Below are positions 1 to 13,002 of a stretch of 64,000 nt of DNA, piece after piece. Made by a program: the position numbers and the translations under genes. The stretch is from Bromus sterilis. Taxonomy: Eukaryota > Streptophyta > Magnoliopsida > Poales > Poaceae. The stretch covers positions 185,441,016-185,505,015 of the forward strand of contig OX465597.1 in assembly GCA_950022295.1 (NCBI GenBank), read 5' to 3'. How positions within the stretch are numbered: position 1 is the first letter of the stretch; the number at the start of each line of letters is the position of its first letter. The notes under the pieces were generated by a model. That model searched no databases and was not told where the DNA came from. It saw only the letters and a program-made list of their open reading frames with translations.

Positions 1-1370
1 ACCAGGGCCCCAGGCGCCCTCCCGGCGCGCCCTAGGGTGGGGCCGCGCCAGGGGGCCGCCTGGACCCCTTGTGTCCCTCCTGGCTACCCCCCTTTGCCTA
101 TATATTCCTCGTGAAGTGAAACCCCCGTGACGGGAACCCTTTTTCGCGATCTCTCCTATGTTCCGCCGCCGCCGCGCTTCCAAGATCGGGAGCACCAGAA
201 GACCTCTTCCCGGCACCCTGCCGGAGGGAGGAACTACCTCCGGGAGCTTCTCCACCACCATGGGTGCTTCCCGGATGAACTGTGAGTAGTCCACCTTGGA
301 TTAGACCTCCCCTCTTGGTTCTTCATGGATTAGACCTCGTGAGCTGCCCTATATGATCAAGGCACATATGTAATATTTCTGCTATTGCTTGCTGAGTTTG
401 CTGGGATCTGATGGATTATGAGACTATGTTCAGATTGTGCTTGAGTATTATATTTGATTGTCCTCTTTTATATTTATGTTCTAGAGTAATTCTTGCATGT
501 TCTCCGTTGTTGTTTATTGCTTTGGCCATGTAGTAGGTAGTGACTCCAAGAGGGAGCGTTATGCATGATTGTGGGTTCATGCCCCCCAATGACTAGCTTG
601 AGTGAAAGAAACATGAGTCTAGGGGATGTGTTGTTGCCACAAGGGGGAAAACAACGGTGCTTGTACTTGCGGGTGCAAGGATTGTTTACTTTACGCAAAG
701 TTCTTTAATGCAGTTGTCTGTTGCTTTGAGTTTACACTTTTGGTGGGTTTCGCAACTTAATACCAGTGAGATGTTCTGGATAGATATCTCAAGGTCGATG
801 ATTAGTAGGTAGATGCAGATGGATTTCGGTCTACTTTTCTTGGTGTACCGCCATGCTTTTGAGCCTCTTCCTTTCTTTATAGCATAGTTAGCATTGGTTT
901 GCGCACATAATCCTATCAATTGCCCAGCTGTAATTTGTTTACCTCGCATGGCTATTTTATCGTCTTTTGGGAGAGAGACATCACTAGTGAACATCATACG
1001 ACCCCGTTCCATATTTCCAATACTGTTTACACCCTCTATCAATTTACTGCTTTATTTACTTTTCCGTTGCTATCACTATCATTATTATCCCGTGCATTTT
1101 ATCCTTTGTAAACAACAAGGCTAGAGGAATTGACAACTCCTCTGTACTCGTTGGGAAGCAAAGTTATTTGCTGTGTGTGCAGGTCCAGGTAAAGTAAGCA
1201 ACCTTGGTTGTAAACGGCGCCATTGTTCACTTCACCACCTTCTTGTATCTGTTGGAGTCATACTGGTTCAATATGCATCCTTAGCATCTTCGCTAAGTGA
1301 AATTGCCGCTGTCTACATCTCAACCTTCCACTTTGGGTAACCAACGAGGGGACGTTAATTTTTACCATCA
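1..1370 (+). mobile_element. Athila-type gypsy LTR, 5' truncated by window edge
   Basis: This stretch aligns by eye along its length with the LTR at 33026-34637 (shared blocks around the U3/R region, the 'ctccaagagggagc' block and the 'caaccttccactt' block near the end). It ends at 1370 in 'ccatca', the same end as the other copy. A TATA-like 'ctatatattc' lies at about 108-118. The beginning of the LTR is outside the window, so target duplication and solo or paired status cannot be judged. What follows (1371 on) does not carry the tRNA-Asp-type primer site seen after the 33-kb copy. It may therefore be a solo LTR or a 3' LTR inserted into the next element. Confidence 0.75.
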
Positions 1371-2367
1371 ATGTGGTATTTACCGGCCACCCCTAACTTA
1401 GACTTTCTTGTGCCATCTCAAAATTTATTCAAAAGCTTCGCTTTTGTAACTGTACAAGGTCATGGTGCGGTGAGGGAAAATCAGTATCTACCCTGCCAAA
1501 AATATTTTGATGGAAGTTTTATCTAGTAAAATTTATATAAAAAGAGAGATTTACACCTCCCCCATACTAGATGACGGAATGAAATGGACCAAATGATGCT
1601 AATGATAAATGGAACGAGAAAACTTCCTTCCATACTTGAGGCAAAATAAAAGGCACCATAGACCGTCAAACGATGTATGTAAAAGGGAACAAAAGTATAA
1701 GAAAAAGCATTAATATGGTTGGCATGGGAGATATTGAGAGACCTTTACCGTTCATCGTTGACTGGAAAGTTGCACTTCTCAAAAGAATTTTATCTCTGTT
1801 TTCAAAACCAAGAGCTCTGGCACATGTTTAGTCTTTGCTTCCAACCACGGGTTTTCAACCTTGCCATCAAAAATCCACGGTTCGAGAGTCTCCCCTTCTT
1901 TCTCCAAAGAACCAACTATTGATAGCATAATTGTCATTCTTAGTGTAACATGCATTGTCCCAAAGTACCACATTGTCTTCTGCATTATATTGAGATTGCT
2001 TGTTCTGAAATTCTTAGTTCTAGTTTCCTATAAAACTCTAGAGGAGTTTCTGCATTTATGTTTTGCTTCACTCATGGAGGCTAGCGAGATACCACTCTAG
2101 TATGTTCAAGCCATGTGCATTGTGATCTTGTCTTGATTTTCAGCAGCATATTATTTACTTTTGGTTGTTTGTGATTGATCACTTGAAAGAAGGATTGCTT
2201 CTTGCATTGTCCTCATAGAATTGTTTTGATACTTACTAAACTCTTTTCGTAGTACATGCTTATATACATCTTATGAAACAAAAGAGTTTGTCAAAGTTTT
2301 ATTTGTCGCATCCAGTTCATTGAGCTAAATTGCTTGAGGACAAGCAATATGCTAAGCTTGGGGGAGT
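1371..2367 (+). mobile_element. 3' internal region of a gypsy element, non-coding
   Basis: No convincing reading frame. The last part carries the typical Athila-group 3' signature: a short dyad 'gaggacaagcaat' followed by the polypurine stretch 'aagcttgggggagt' ending at 2367, directly before an LTR start. The same sequence occurs inverted at 22243-22659, where it also abuts the same LTR family. That supports its reading as element-internal DNA and not host DNA. Confidence 0.7.
2354..2367 (+). other. Polypurine tract of gypsy element
   Basis: Purine-rich 'aagcttgggggagt' immediately before the LTR start TGATATG. It is the plus-strand priming site for reverse transcription in this element type. 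Confidence 0.65.
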
Positions 2368-3752
2368 TGATATGTCTCAAACGTATCTACTTTTCCAAAC
2401 ACTTTTGCTAATGTTCTGCCCTCATTCTTGCACGATTTGAACTAAACTAACCCAGACTAACGCTGTTTTCAGTAGAGCTTCCTGTATGGTTTTATTGTGT
2501 GCAGGAAAATTGATTTTTAGGTATCTCGGAAAATTCCCAGAAAATTTAGAAAAAATCCACCCACCGGAAGCTTCCACGAGCCAGAAGTGGGACCAGAGGG
2601 GGGCCACAGGGGCTCCAGGCGCCCTGTTGGCGCGGCCCCACCCATGGCTGCGCCGGCTGGCCGCCTGGGGGCCTCCGCCCTCCTCTGGTGCCCTACCGAG
2701 GCCCCTATTTATTCTTGTGACGGGAAAACCCCAGAACATAAGTTGTTTTTGCAGTTTCCGTCGTGGAGCCGCCGCCACCCTCTGTTCTTCTTCAGAAGGG
2801 CTAATTTGGAGGATGATTTGGCCTCCGGAGAGGGGAGATTCTCGCCATCATCATCACCATCACCAATCCATCCTCCATCCATGACTTCTCTTCACATTTG
2901 TGAGTCATTCCCTGCTGTAGGCAAAGGGGATGGTAGGGAATGGATGAGTTTGATCATGTAATAGTTCGTCAGATTGTTGGGGGCATGTTTCCTATCATCT
3001 ACTTTGGTGTGTATCATCTTTCCTACAACTTGTTGCTCTTGATGCTTGTCACTTTGGGCCCGAGTGCCATATTTTCAGATCTGAACCACTTATGTTTTCA
3101 TGAGTATATTTCTGTTCTTGATCCTATCTATGAGTTGTATGCACCTATTATGGTCCTGAACCGGCAATCCCAAAGGTGACAACTTGGGACACCAAAGGGG
3201 ATGGTCCAAAATTTGAGGATTTCATGTATCCATTGAGATTAATGCTTTGTTCCGGTGCTCTTTGACAGGAGCACCTTAATCTCCATAAGTTCCTTTTGGC
3301 CCCGTTCGTAGAGGGATGGTAGGACAAAACATGTTGTGCAAGTTCTTATTGCAAGCACGCACAACTACCTACGGGATACATGCCTAATGTTTGATATTTT
3401 CCTAGATGATCATTTCTTTTCTGTCTCCCTTGCCCCGTGTTAGAATCTATTACATGTTCACTCTTATCCAAGCAGCGCCCAACCATCCATCTTCCTAGCC
3501 TAAAGTGTTTTAATCATGCTGGTTACTAGTAGTTTTCTTTTGCCGTTTTACTTTCGCTGTCGCCACTACCACTATCATATCACAGTTGCTATTAATATTT
3601 TGTTGCAAGCAAGTATATTTCAGGTGCGGTTGAATTGACAACTCAACTGTCAAAGCTTATAAATATTCTTTGGCTCCCCTTGTGTTGAATCAATAAATTG
3701 GGTTATCTTACCCGCGAATACTATATCGATGCCCTAGAGTTGAGGGTCATCA
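2368..3752 (+). mobile_element. Gypsy 3' LTR (family also at 20844-22242)
   Basis: LTR of about 1385 bp starting TGATATGTC and ending GGGTCATCA, preceded by a polypurine tract. An inverted relative of about 1399 bp lies at 20844-22242. Shared blocks include the middle segment around 2880-3180 and the end around 3630-3752. It contains a TATA-like 'ctatttatt' near 2704. The histidine-rich frames at about 2486-2884 arise from a CAT/CAC-rich repeat and are not considered genes. Confidence 0.75.
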
Positions 3753-5580
3753 AATATACAAAATTATAACCGAAGAAAACCCTATACGTCTATCTCCTCC
3801 TTCACCTTATAGCGGGCACCCACTATTCGGTAGATTCCTCCAACATTTTTCTACGACGACCGCAGACGGAGCATTCGCCGCAACATAATGGTCTAACATT
3901 GGCTCGTCCCTGCCATATCAAATCTAGGCCCGTCCAATGTGAGGGCACAAATGCCAAGGCACAATGAGCAACCACCTGCATTTGCTGCCTCATCATCCGG
4001 CGAACATTTTCAGGATGAACAAACTGCACGAAGAGATCTTCAAGCATCTTCGGCGCTTCATGCAAAGTGAATAGCTCATTGCGGACCAGTTGCAGAAATT
4101 AATAGCCTTTGGAACTTGGTCGGCTCGCTCGCACAAGATGGAAAAGAAATAGGCTTTATCCCTATCCGCGCACAAAGGTTTCTTCGACTGGACTACAGGA
4201 TCTTCACGCCGAGACAGCTCGGCCTACACCACTCCAGCCTCTCGACGTCTATTACCCGGTACCACTACAGTCCAGAACAGTGGAAGGACATAAGCAAAGC
4301 AACAAGACGAAGACCAAAAAAGTAGAAAAATAAACACTCGATGGATCACCTTTCATTACCTCAATCATCTTGGTCATCCAAGCGACCAAGCCGTCCAGCA
4401 TACCCTGCACCCACTCGCGCTTCGAGCGCTCAATCGCAACGACACCCTTCAACCGAACTACCGCACGATCTGCATCCTTGAGTCGAGTGCGAAGGGACTC
4501 ACATGCTTCCTCCCTCGCATCCTCTCTCAAGTTTCCCCACGCATGAGTGGCACTCATCGAAGCCTAAAGCAAAGAAAAAAGCAAGGAAAAGGAAGGATCA
4601 AGACAATTAGATCAAAAATCAGGGGCTTCTCAATTAGCTCGCATATTTCTCAACAAAGGAGTTCATTAAAAAATAAAAGCATCTCATCTGATGCAAGACA
4701 GAGCCACTACAAATACATGAATTCTACTAAGCATCATCACCTGCGACTGAGCATGCTCCTCCAAAACCTTCTGCAGCCGACACGCCAAGTCAGTAGACCG
4801 AAGGACTTGTCACGAGTGTAATCGGGGACAGACGATACCACGACGTCATAATCAATCGACAAGCCATGACACATAAGTACCATGAACGTAGTCTCAAGAC
4901 CACTCACTGTTCCATCACGAATGGGATCATGAAAGAAATTGCCCTCCTTGTCAAAGGCACCTGCCAATGGACTCAAACCCTCGGGAAATCCCAGTCGGGG
5001 AATGTACCCTCGTTCAAAAACCCAAGGACGCCTGAGTCCTCCGCAGCCGGCGTCTTTCCAATCTCAACAACACCTTCTACGGTTTTTATAGCACCATGGA
5101 AGGCATTGGAGCCTTCAGACCCGTCGAACGTGAGAGCAGCACTAACAACACTTGAACAACAACACATACATTTAAGACAGCAACCGAGATACAAAGCCAA
5201 ACCCATCTACTCAAAGCGACGAGGATTTTAACCGCAAGTACACCCGCTAGGGAGCAAAGACAGTTGGCCTCATCAATTCCATCTTGCTCCAATCGCTCCT
5301 CCTCTTTGCGTAGATGCCTCAAGGTCCTTGCCCCTCGCATCTAGATCCCTGCGCAGACTCGAAAGCTCCTCTTCCAGTTGGGAGGCTTGGGCCTCGACAT
5401 TGCCTTGTTCAGCTGAGCAGTCATGTTCACGCATCAACAACCAGCTGACTCGACAAAACAAGCAAACATCAACAAACATCACTTACGTACTACTTGGTTG
5501 ACTTTCTTCCGCGCCGCATCACGCTCAGTCTTGTACCTGTTCACCCGCCTCAGCAGATGATCGGTGTGCTTTAAGATCAA

Positions 5581-5724
5581 CTACAAGACATGCAAGATTA
5601 ATTCAGTCAACGATTAACGAAAACGAGCCTACGCCCAACCACAAGTGATTGCACGTAGCCTCGGGGTGTAATCAAAATTCCACAACAAATAGCAATAGAG
5701 GCACATAGAAGCAATAACACATAC
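5581..5724 (-). other. Intron within the PF04195-like pseudogene
   Basis: The minus-strand segment begins GTATGTG, ends GTCTTGTAG and is 144 bp. The exon before it ends '...SLEHLLKA'; the exon after it begins with a Lys/Arg-rich coiled-coil-like block. Confidence 0.55.
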
Positions 5725-5919
5725 CGCCTTCAGAAGATGTTCTAAACTAGCAGCCTTATCTTCGTGTGACAATTCCTCCTCCTCAGCAGGACCCTCCTCC
5801 TTTACAGAGGGAGCAATCGAGGTCGAGCGGCCACCCGCCGCTGGCACAGTTTCCGCAGGCGCCTCTGTGACAACCTTTGGTGCACTAATGACGACGATCA
5901 CGATGGTGTAGTATCAGCA

Positions 5920-6001
5920 CTACAGAAGGAAGACATGAGGAGAATTCAAAAATCAAGATACACGAACCAAAATAGAAATTCAAAGTTAAATGACTACTAA
6001 C
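5920..6001 (-). other. Intron within the PF04195-like pseudogene
   Basis: The minus-strand segment begins GTTAGTAG and ends CTTCTGTAG, is T-rich inside and is 82 bp long. It separates two short coding blocks of the same pseudogene. Confidence 0.55.
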
Positions 6002-6113
6002 CTCTTGTACCTTCTCCAACCACTTGTCCCTGAGGATGCTGCACATCCTCATCTTCTTCCCGCATCCCAGCAGTTTCACGTTGCGGCGGATAGTCCAACA
6101 AAGGAACATGGCC

Positions 6114-6197
6114 CTACAAGCACCAAAGAACAAGCATGAATCAATCAAATGCATGGAAAAAGAGCAGAAGCTACAACCAACATAACAAACTATATAC
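6114..6197 (-). other. Intron within the PF04195-like pseudogene
   Basis: On the minus strand the segment begins GTATATAG and ends TGCTTGTAG. The upstream exon ends in a frame reading '...STAHPLPR' and the downstream exon begins in 'GHVPLLDY'. The 84-bp length is normal for a plant intron. Confidence 0.6.
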
Positions 6198-6555
6198 CCG
6201 CGGCAGGGGATGAGCGGTAGAATACGGGACCACTGGAATCTCGAGGAGTGGAGCAGTTGAGACTTTGGTGATGTGCTGCACCCGCGACTCAAGATCAATA
6301 CTCGAAAATTCCTCAGGCAACATCCTCGTCGAGTCCTCCCGGCCGCCTATTGCCACATGGGGTGAGCCCGAAACTGTAACGGCTGCACATATCTTTTGAC
6401 GAACAAAGCAATAAGCTAGAGACCAGTCACCTCCTGCTCACCCTTTGTCTTCAGTTCCTCCACTAGATGGATCAATGGCTCCACCTTCTCCAACTCAGAC
6501 AACGACAGCCCGTGGTCCCAAGGAGGGAACCTAGTCGCCCGAGCGACAGGATCGA

Positions 6556-6560
6556 ATGGA
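6556..6560. repeat. Left target-site duplication of copia element A
   Basis: 'atgga' here and 'atggc' at 28519-28523 (4 of 5 match) flank element A. Reading the minus-strand pseudogene across the gap restores the frame, which independently supports the insertion point. Confidence 0.7.
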
Positions 6561-8293
6561 TGTTGGGGTTCGGGGTAGAAAACACAAATTTTTCATAACC
6601 TACGATACCCAATCCCAAGACCTATGCTATGGCGATGCAAGTAATGGATGGAATAGGTCACATACCAGTATGTAGTCCATTAAGCAGGAAACGTTCCCGC
6701 GTGAACGTTGTTGGTGTAGTCGTGTCGGCAATCCCTGATGTCGCGCAGCTCCACGCTGACTCCGATAGCCACCCAGTCCTTGAGACCGATGACGGGATTG
6801 CGTCCCCGTCGGAACGTTGTCGGTGAAGACGCCACGATACGGCCACGATGACGAAGTAGCGCCACAAGCGGGATTACACACATACGGTGTACCGACGTCC
6901 CTCCGGGCTTCGAACCAGAAGAGCAGCGGAAAGAAAATTTATTCAGATCCCGATTCCAGCAGCACGACGGCGTGCGTATGGTGGAGAAATCCCCAACCAA
7001 GTGTAGACTCCAAACAAGGGGAGTCCACTCGAGGAAGGAAAAAGGAGGAAGAGATAACTTAATTGGATTAATAAAAGAGCACCCCTACCCCTCCTTATAT
7101 AGGCCAAGGAGGGGGGGACCTCCCTCAACTTCCCATGTGGCACTAATCCCAAGGGGGTGGGTGGCGCACCCCTTAGGGGTGTGGGCCCTTTCATGGCGCC
7201 ATAGCCCATGAGGGAAGACGCCTTCTTCCCCTAATGGGCCCTATGAGGCCCATGTGCCTTTTAATTAATTGTTTAATTATTTAAATCAGATTTTTAATAT
7301 TTAATTCATTAAATTAAATACAAAAACATATTTAAATAATATTCTAGACAATTCAAAATCCCCACAACCATTTCTGGCCTCCACCGGAACAATTCCAGTG
7401 TTCTCTCTTATTTCTCCGGTGATCCCGAAAGAATACTTAATGCGTCGAATACCCTTAAGTGTGACACCCTACGGTCCGGGAAATAGCAGACATGATTAGA
7501 CACTCTCTGACCAATGACTAATCAATTGGACCTGGTTACAATCCTTGATAACCCCTGTGCTTCCATCGAATGAAACTTCATCGCTGTTGGATTTGTTTAA
7601 CGTTGAGCATTATCCCTTTGTCCAATTGTACTTTTCTTGTCCGAGGTTTTATCATGGTATCCAATATACCAAGTTCATCCTCGTTAGCGACAAACATGTT
7701 TACTCGTTCCCGTGAAATTACAAACCTCGTGACCTAGTCACATGATTGCAATATTTATGATGTAATATCAACGAGTGGGCCCAGAGTACCTATCCGTCAC
7801 TCGGATCGACAAATTCCGCTTTGATCTATTTGCATACTCATCAACATATCTATTTCGGATTACCCAAAGTGCACCTTTATGGCCAGCATATTTCAATCAG
7901 GTGGTGGGTTACAAAACAAAGTATCCTCATAGTTAGCAATTGCGTATGATCATTACGGTCAAAGGATGTGGTCACTATGTTATAGTTATTGCAATGTTGA
8001 ACTATGTGGCTGGATCACATTGCAACACTTCTGGAGGTTGTGTGTCCATCATATCATTCTCCCAACATACGACTCCATTGTCAACAGCTTAATTGCTCAT
8101 GATCAATAAACCTTGATCATCAATTGCTCAATGGACTAGTATACTAGAGTTAACTAGGGACCTGGTTGTTTTATACCACACGTGTATTAATGTTTCCGCT
8201 TAATACAGTTATAGCACAGTATAAAACGTATTATGAACTGATGGAATATGCTAATAAACATATTTTATTTGCCTCTATGGCACATTCCCAACA
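6561..8293 (-). mobile_element. Copia element A, 3' LTR
   Basis: 1733 bp with TG...CA ends (minus strand TGTTGGGAAT ... CCCCAACA). It matches the right-hand LTR in order and content throughout, with small indels and many substitutions, so the insertion is not recent. It includes a TATA motif at 7094-7101. Confidence 0.85.
7094..7101 (-). promoter_or_regulatory. TATA box in copia A LTR
   Basis: Minus-strand TATATAAG within 'cctatataagg'. The same motif is kept in the partner LTR at about 27341-27348. It is the probable core promoter for element transcription. Confidence 0.55.
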
Positions 8294-8307
8294 GTCTCCC
8301 ACTTGCA
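8294..8307 (-). other. Polypurine tract of copia A
   Basis: The minus strand reads 'tgcaagtgggagac' directly before the LTR start, the usual priming tract of BARE/Angela-type copia elements. Confidence 0.65.
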
Positions 8308-8500
8308 ATAGAGTACAAATAATCTAGTTGCAATTCTCTGTCAATCATAACTCCATATCATCTATATGGTCATAGATCAGGCTTGCTTGTGCAAAAGGTT
8401 GTATCAATGGTCTGGGTACCATTCAGATCCGTATGTCTTTTGCAAATCATTAATGTCACCTAGTTTGACATTACTTTCATTTTCCTTTATAATGATGAGG

Positions 8501-8504
<4 letters not shown>

Positions 8505-8543
<39 letters not shown>
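8505..8543. repeat. (TA)n microsatellite
   Basis: About 19 uninterrupted TA units within the decayed copia interior. Confidence 0.95.
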
Positions 8544-8546
<3 letters not shown>

Positions 8547-9333
8547 GCGGTAGATGAGGCTTCGTTTGTTGTGTTTCAGCAATGACATCCGGTGGGTCAC
8601 GCGGACTTTACCATAGTCATGCACACTGAACTCACTCAGTCAGAAGTCGAACTTCTTAAGCCAAAATATAACTCCTACCACTTTTAAAGCAGCCACATCA
8701 ATGTAGATTTAATCCTTAGTGCATTGTATGCAACTTTGATGTCTAACCATGTTTATTTCAACTTAGGCATTCACTAGTTTGATATCTCAATTCTCTAGGT
8801 TAGTGTCACAACTTGAATCAGCATAACATTTATGGTCAAGTCCACTATCCTTTACAAATTAGAGATGTATCCTCAGTTCTCTCCAGATACTGAAGGATAA
8901 ACTTAACACTTTGTTAAATGATTTACTCATAAATCATATCACAACATGTTCTTCTTACTAAGAACTTGGGTCACATTACGTCGAGTACATAACTCTGGTT
9001 TTATATGAAACAACCTATGACAGAGGCATAGAGGATGTACCACATCCATTTCTTTCTTTTTTTAACCATTGTTCTTGTACTGATATTAACTCGATACTTT
9101 TCTTGGACATATACAAGTAAGAACTATTTCTTGACTTGTCCCATTCTGAACTACTTCAGAATCTTATCCAAGAAAGTACTCCGACTCAATGTTATTAAAT
9201 GCATTAATCTAGATTTTCAATGCTTAACTTCATTCATCTTCATTCATGAAAGATTCAAGTAATCATTAATACTAAATACACCATTCATAGTGTGGCATCA
9301 ATATATGAGAATGTTGTCATGATCCTACTCAAA

Positions 9334-9541
9334 ATATGTCATGCACATATTAAGATTAGGATGACACTCTCATAGCTCCCATTCAAATATGTCTCTCACA
9401 TATAAGATTAGGATAACATCCACACATCTCCCACTCAAATATGTCATCCACATATTAAGTACATGATATAATACTCCCATAGCTCCCACTCAAAATATGT
9501 CGTCTACATATTAAGTTTAGGAAACTAGTACGCTCCCACTC
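9334..9541. repeat. Degenerate tandem repeat, four units of 52-56 bp
   Basis: Units start at 9334, 9387, 9439 and 9495. Each begins 'atatgtc', passes through 'acatattaag' and ends near 'ctcccactcaaa'. On the minus strand each unit holds a 'gagtgggag' core resembling the element's own polypurine tract. Confidence 0.8.
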
Positions 9542-12500
9542 AGTTTCATGCGAATGCACGTTTCTCAATATTTTGGCTAAGTCCAAAATCACTTTGATCA
9601 TCCATCAAATTGATAATTTAGGTTACGAGACACTAGCATCCATATGTTTTCAAAAACCTTCTTGTTGTACCACTTAGAACACTTATTCAAATGCAGGATT
9701 TGAGGAATTCACGGTATTTATAACAATTTGGATCAATCGTATTGAATATCCCATTGACTCAAGCATCACTACATATTGTAGTCAACCTTTTGAATTTGTC
9801 AAAAACATTCTTTGAGAAAAATCGATCTTGATGTCTACTTTTATGTTCACATTTATTCTTTATAACTTTGAAGTTATTGGGAATATCAAGTAACCTCTTT
9901 ATTCGATAAGATTGAAGAAATCTTAAATGTAACTCAACATAGGATTTCATGAGTCATAGTCATATCTCGTACTTAGGTCCACCATCGCTTCTTCGTAGTT
10001 TGTAGGTATGTCTTGTTCCATTAACTTGACAAGTGAATCATGAATATTCTTTTGCACAAGGGAAAATATATATTCTTGAATCCTACTTTGTTTAGTAAAA
10101 GCTTTAACCAAAACATCATGATCATTATCATTAGTTTCTCCTCTAAATGTAGAGCTTTGTTTCTGGAACATATTCCTTTGCGCTACTCAAACATCGGAGG
10201 CAAGGTCAATTACCTTGGTTCAACTTTCACTCTTCTTCCATTATTACATTTATCAAGAACAATTCTTGATAAACACCAAACTTAGCAACACAAGTTTTGC
10301 TCCTTTTGGTTCTAGTTGTGGAAGATGCATCCATAGTTTACTAAGGATACACTACAAAGATAATTTATCACATAAATCATACTTCGTAGAAACCACAACA
10401 CAACATAACATATATAGTGTTGGTTTCCACGAACCCGGATGGTTCCCTATTCTGAAATGAGTGTTTGCATATTAAACTAATAACTTTAAACAATAATAAC
10501 GTACCTCGGTAAGAGATAACTTAGACCATACACTATTTCATGGAGTATGATTACGATGTCCAGGCACCTCAACAATATTGAAGTGTCTCAAAACATCGCA
10601 ATTTGTGAAACAATTTTCACAAATCTGTATGCCCAAGACTAACTCAAAACATTTGTCACTTTGATCAAATCGTAGAGACTTGTCTTTCTTGTTAATTTAA
10701 TATCCATCTTTACTATGAAATTCCTTTTGATCATATCAAATTAGTTCAGACTCATGTTTCATTAGTGAATACACATATTCATCTAAGTCCACATATGAAG
10801 TTCCCGAAATAATGAAATTCACTACATGCTGATATACGATACATCACAATGTATGATATTTCAACAATCAGTACACACTCTGTTTTACCAGAACGCGAGG
10901 TTTTGGGCATCTCACCTAACGAGGCATGGTTTTCATGTGTCAAGAGATCAAGTATCCCAAGAGTTCATCAAACCATTCATGACTTAAACGGTAGTGTCAT
11001 TATTAAGTTTGGATAATTCTTGGCATTACAGTATTTATTATAAATGATCAAACTATTATCATCAATATAAGAACAACTCATTCATAACCGTAATGTGACC
11101 ATAGAAGATATCATTCATAAAAGGAGAACAACTGACTTGTTTCTCACTAATATGAATAATTGGCTTCGCAAGATGCAAGACACACTAATAAAGTCCTCAT
11201 TCAAACGATCATAAATTTATTCATATATTAATCAAATGATAGATGTGGAGGGAGAGTGTTGTCGACCATCAACTATCTTGATTGCCGTCAGCACACATTG
11301 TCACCTCATCCCTTCCAAGACAATCTCAAGCGGTAAGTTCTAGCATCGAATATTTAATCAATCGCAATCAATGCTTTTGTGGGGAAAGACATTTATAACT
11401 TGTATATCAAATATACCTTCTCCGTCAATGACTATTCCTGCATTGGTTCTACTTTTAAAGTTCACAACTTTCACCATGACCTCATGATAGGTGAACAATT
11501 CTCCTTCATGACATAGTCTAGACATGGTCTTTGTAGCTGGGAGGAAGAGGATGCCACTTCCCAGTTATCGCAAAGTAACCAGTCATTCAGTAGTCCAAGT
11601 TGTACACATGGTGTTCATGTATCTTATACATTTTCCAAGTGACTTTCTCAGCAGGTTGTTCCTTCCACCATGGTTGAAAGAAACCCCGTCCATATACTCA
11701 TATTCCATTACTCTGATTTGTCACTTAGTGCTTTTAAGTTCACCTAGCACGTCATACGTGTTGGTATCCCTAACATGCGTTCACAATTCATATTCCATAG
11801 AATGGAGTATGGTGTATTGGACAGTCATTCATAAGGGACGGTGAGTACGATACTCTTCATCATCTTCCTTGATTACAGAGTTATCATGTGTATCTCCTAG
11901 TAGTTCTCGTATTATGTTTAGCAAGCCATTACTAGTGAGTATGTGCCTAACGGTGTTGGTAACATTCAATGAAGTAAGACCCATTTACCTTAAGTTCTAT
12001 ATCACACTAAAAGAGCCATAGTTTTAAACGTCTTGGGTATGACATTATCTAAAATGATATTTTCTAAGATATGAAGATTAAGTTCATAATATGGAGTTCA
12101 TGTTTAAAAAAAATTCTGGAACTCCCACTCAGACAAACATACCTCATAGTTTCTTCTAAGTGATTACACGATCCTTGAACACCATGCCTCCCCCGATCGT
12201 CACGGCCATCAGTATGTTGTTCAAGGTAGGCCATCATGCCAATCACATCATCTATGTCACTCATGCTCGACCTTTCGGTCTCTTGTGTCTCGAGGCCATA
12301 TCATATACATATGCCAGGCTCTCCACCATATCCTATGTGATTTGTTGTTGTGCCATGCAAGGCCATATCATATACATATGCCAGGCTTGCTACACCCATC
12401 TCTTGTGAACGTAAAAATGTTTGACATCCGTGTGACACGTGATGCCTCCATAATGAAGAACTCTCGAGATGGTGCTCACTAGGGTAATGGCACTGTTGGA

Positions 12501-12984
12501 TTAGTGAGGGATCATCCTATAATTCTACAGTCGTATATCTAACATATTAGCAAAACAAAATGCAACAATATAAATCATACTAACTATGATGCCCCCCTGC
12601 AAATTAAAGTTTAGACGCCTCTACTTTACATTTTGCAAGTTTTAAGTGGCTGCTAGGGCTTTCGAGATAGAACCGTTTCTACGCCTACGAACATAGAACG
12701 ACAACAACTCAGCAATTGTCTCTATTACACTCCTGTTGGGGCCCTCCGTTGCAAACGTCTTCGCAAAGCTTATGTTAGAGAGACACACATCCCCAAATCC
12801 ACTTATATGGTACAATCCATATGTCAAGTGTGGAACCAATCTTGCGTAAACGCGTAAGGTCGGTCGGGGCCGCTTCATCAGGACATTGCCGCAATGCTAA
12901 ATGAGTACACATGGGATGGTAACAATTGGAGAATTGATGCCACATACTAGACGTGTTCTATCCGTACAATACATCTATGCATAG

Positions 12985-13002
12985 CCTTGCTCATGATACC
13001 AC
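12985..13002 (-). other. Primer-binding site of copia A (Met-tRNA type)
   Basis: On the minus strand 'gtggtatcatgagcaagg' follows directly after the LTR end CCCCAACA. The TGGTATCA core is complementary to the 3' end of initiator methionine tRNA, the usual copia primer. Confidence 0.75.

Larger units (their letters stand above)
3753..6555 (-). pseudogene. 3' half of a multi-exon PF04195-like gypsy-associated ORF
   Basis: On the minus strand a series of short coding blocks separated by GT-AG introns reads from about 6555 down to 3823. Blocks include an acidic, Pro/Ala-rich exon (about 5725-5901), coiled-coil-like exons (about 5490-5580 and 4330-4557) and a C-terminal block (3823-4065) with an 'AHCALAFVPSH' motif typical of the end of these grass ORFs. 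Clear introns are at 6114-6197, 5920-6001 and 5581-5724. The 5' half lies at 28519-29098, and the two join in frame when the intervening copia element and one copy of its target duplication are ignored. Stops and frame changes make it non-functional. The family (putative gypsy-type transposon protein, Pfam PF04195) is common in grass non-autonomous retroelements; its biochemical role is unknown. The family call rests on remembered motifs. Confidence 0.6.
8294..13002 (-). mobile_element. Internal region of copia A with decayed pol
   Basis: AT-rich and full of stops in all frames. On the minus strand around 8850-9045 fragments of a copia RT C-terminal region can still be read: a block reading 'WYILYASVIG' and, further on, 'FILQYLERTEDTSLI', interrupted by stops and frame changes. 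This matches the conserved copia order 'ILYASAIGS... LKYLxRTKD', and its position next to the 3' LTR is as expected. I could not recognise gag, protease or integrase in the rest. It is a dead element. Confidence 0.6.

Noticed and set aside
2486..2961. Frames with a run of six histidines in the gypsy LTR
   Set aside because: Produced by a CAT/CAC-rich stretch inside an LTR; not conserved as a frame in the inverted copy.
8366..8557. Small frame ending in a Tyr-Ile repeat
   Set aside because: Translation of the (TA)n microsatellite in dead copia DNA.
12985..13002. tRNA gene at the Met-tRNA-like sequences (also 44187 and 53401)
   Set aside because: Only 10-18 bases match, directly beside LTR ends; these are primer-binding sites.
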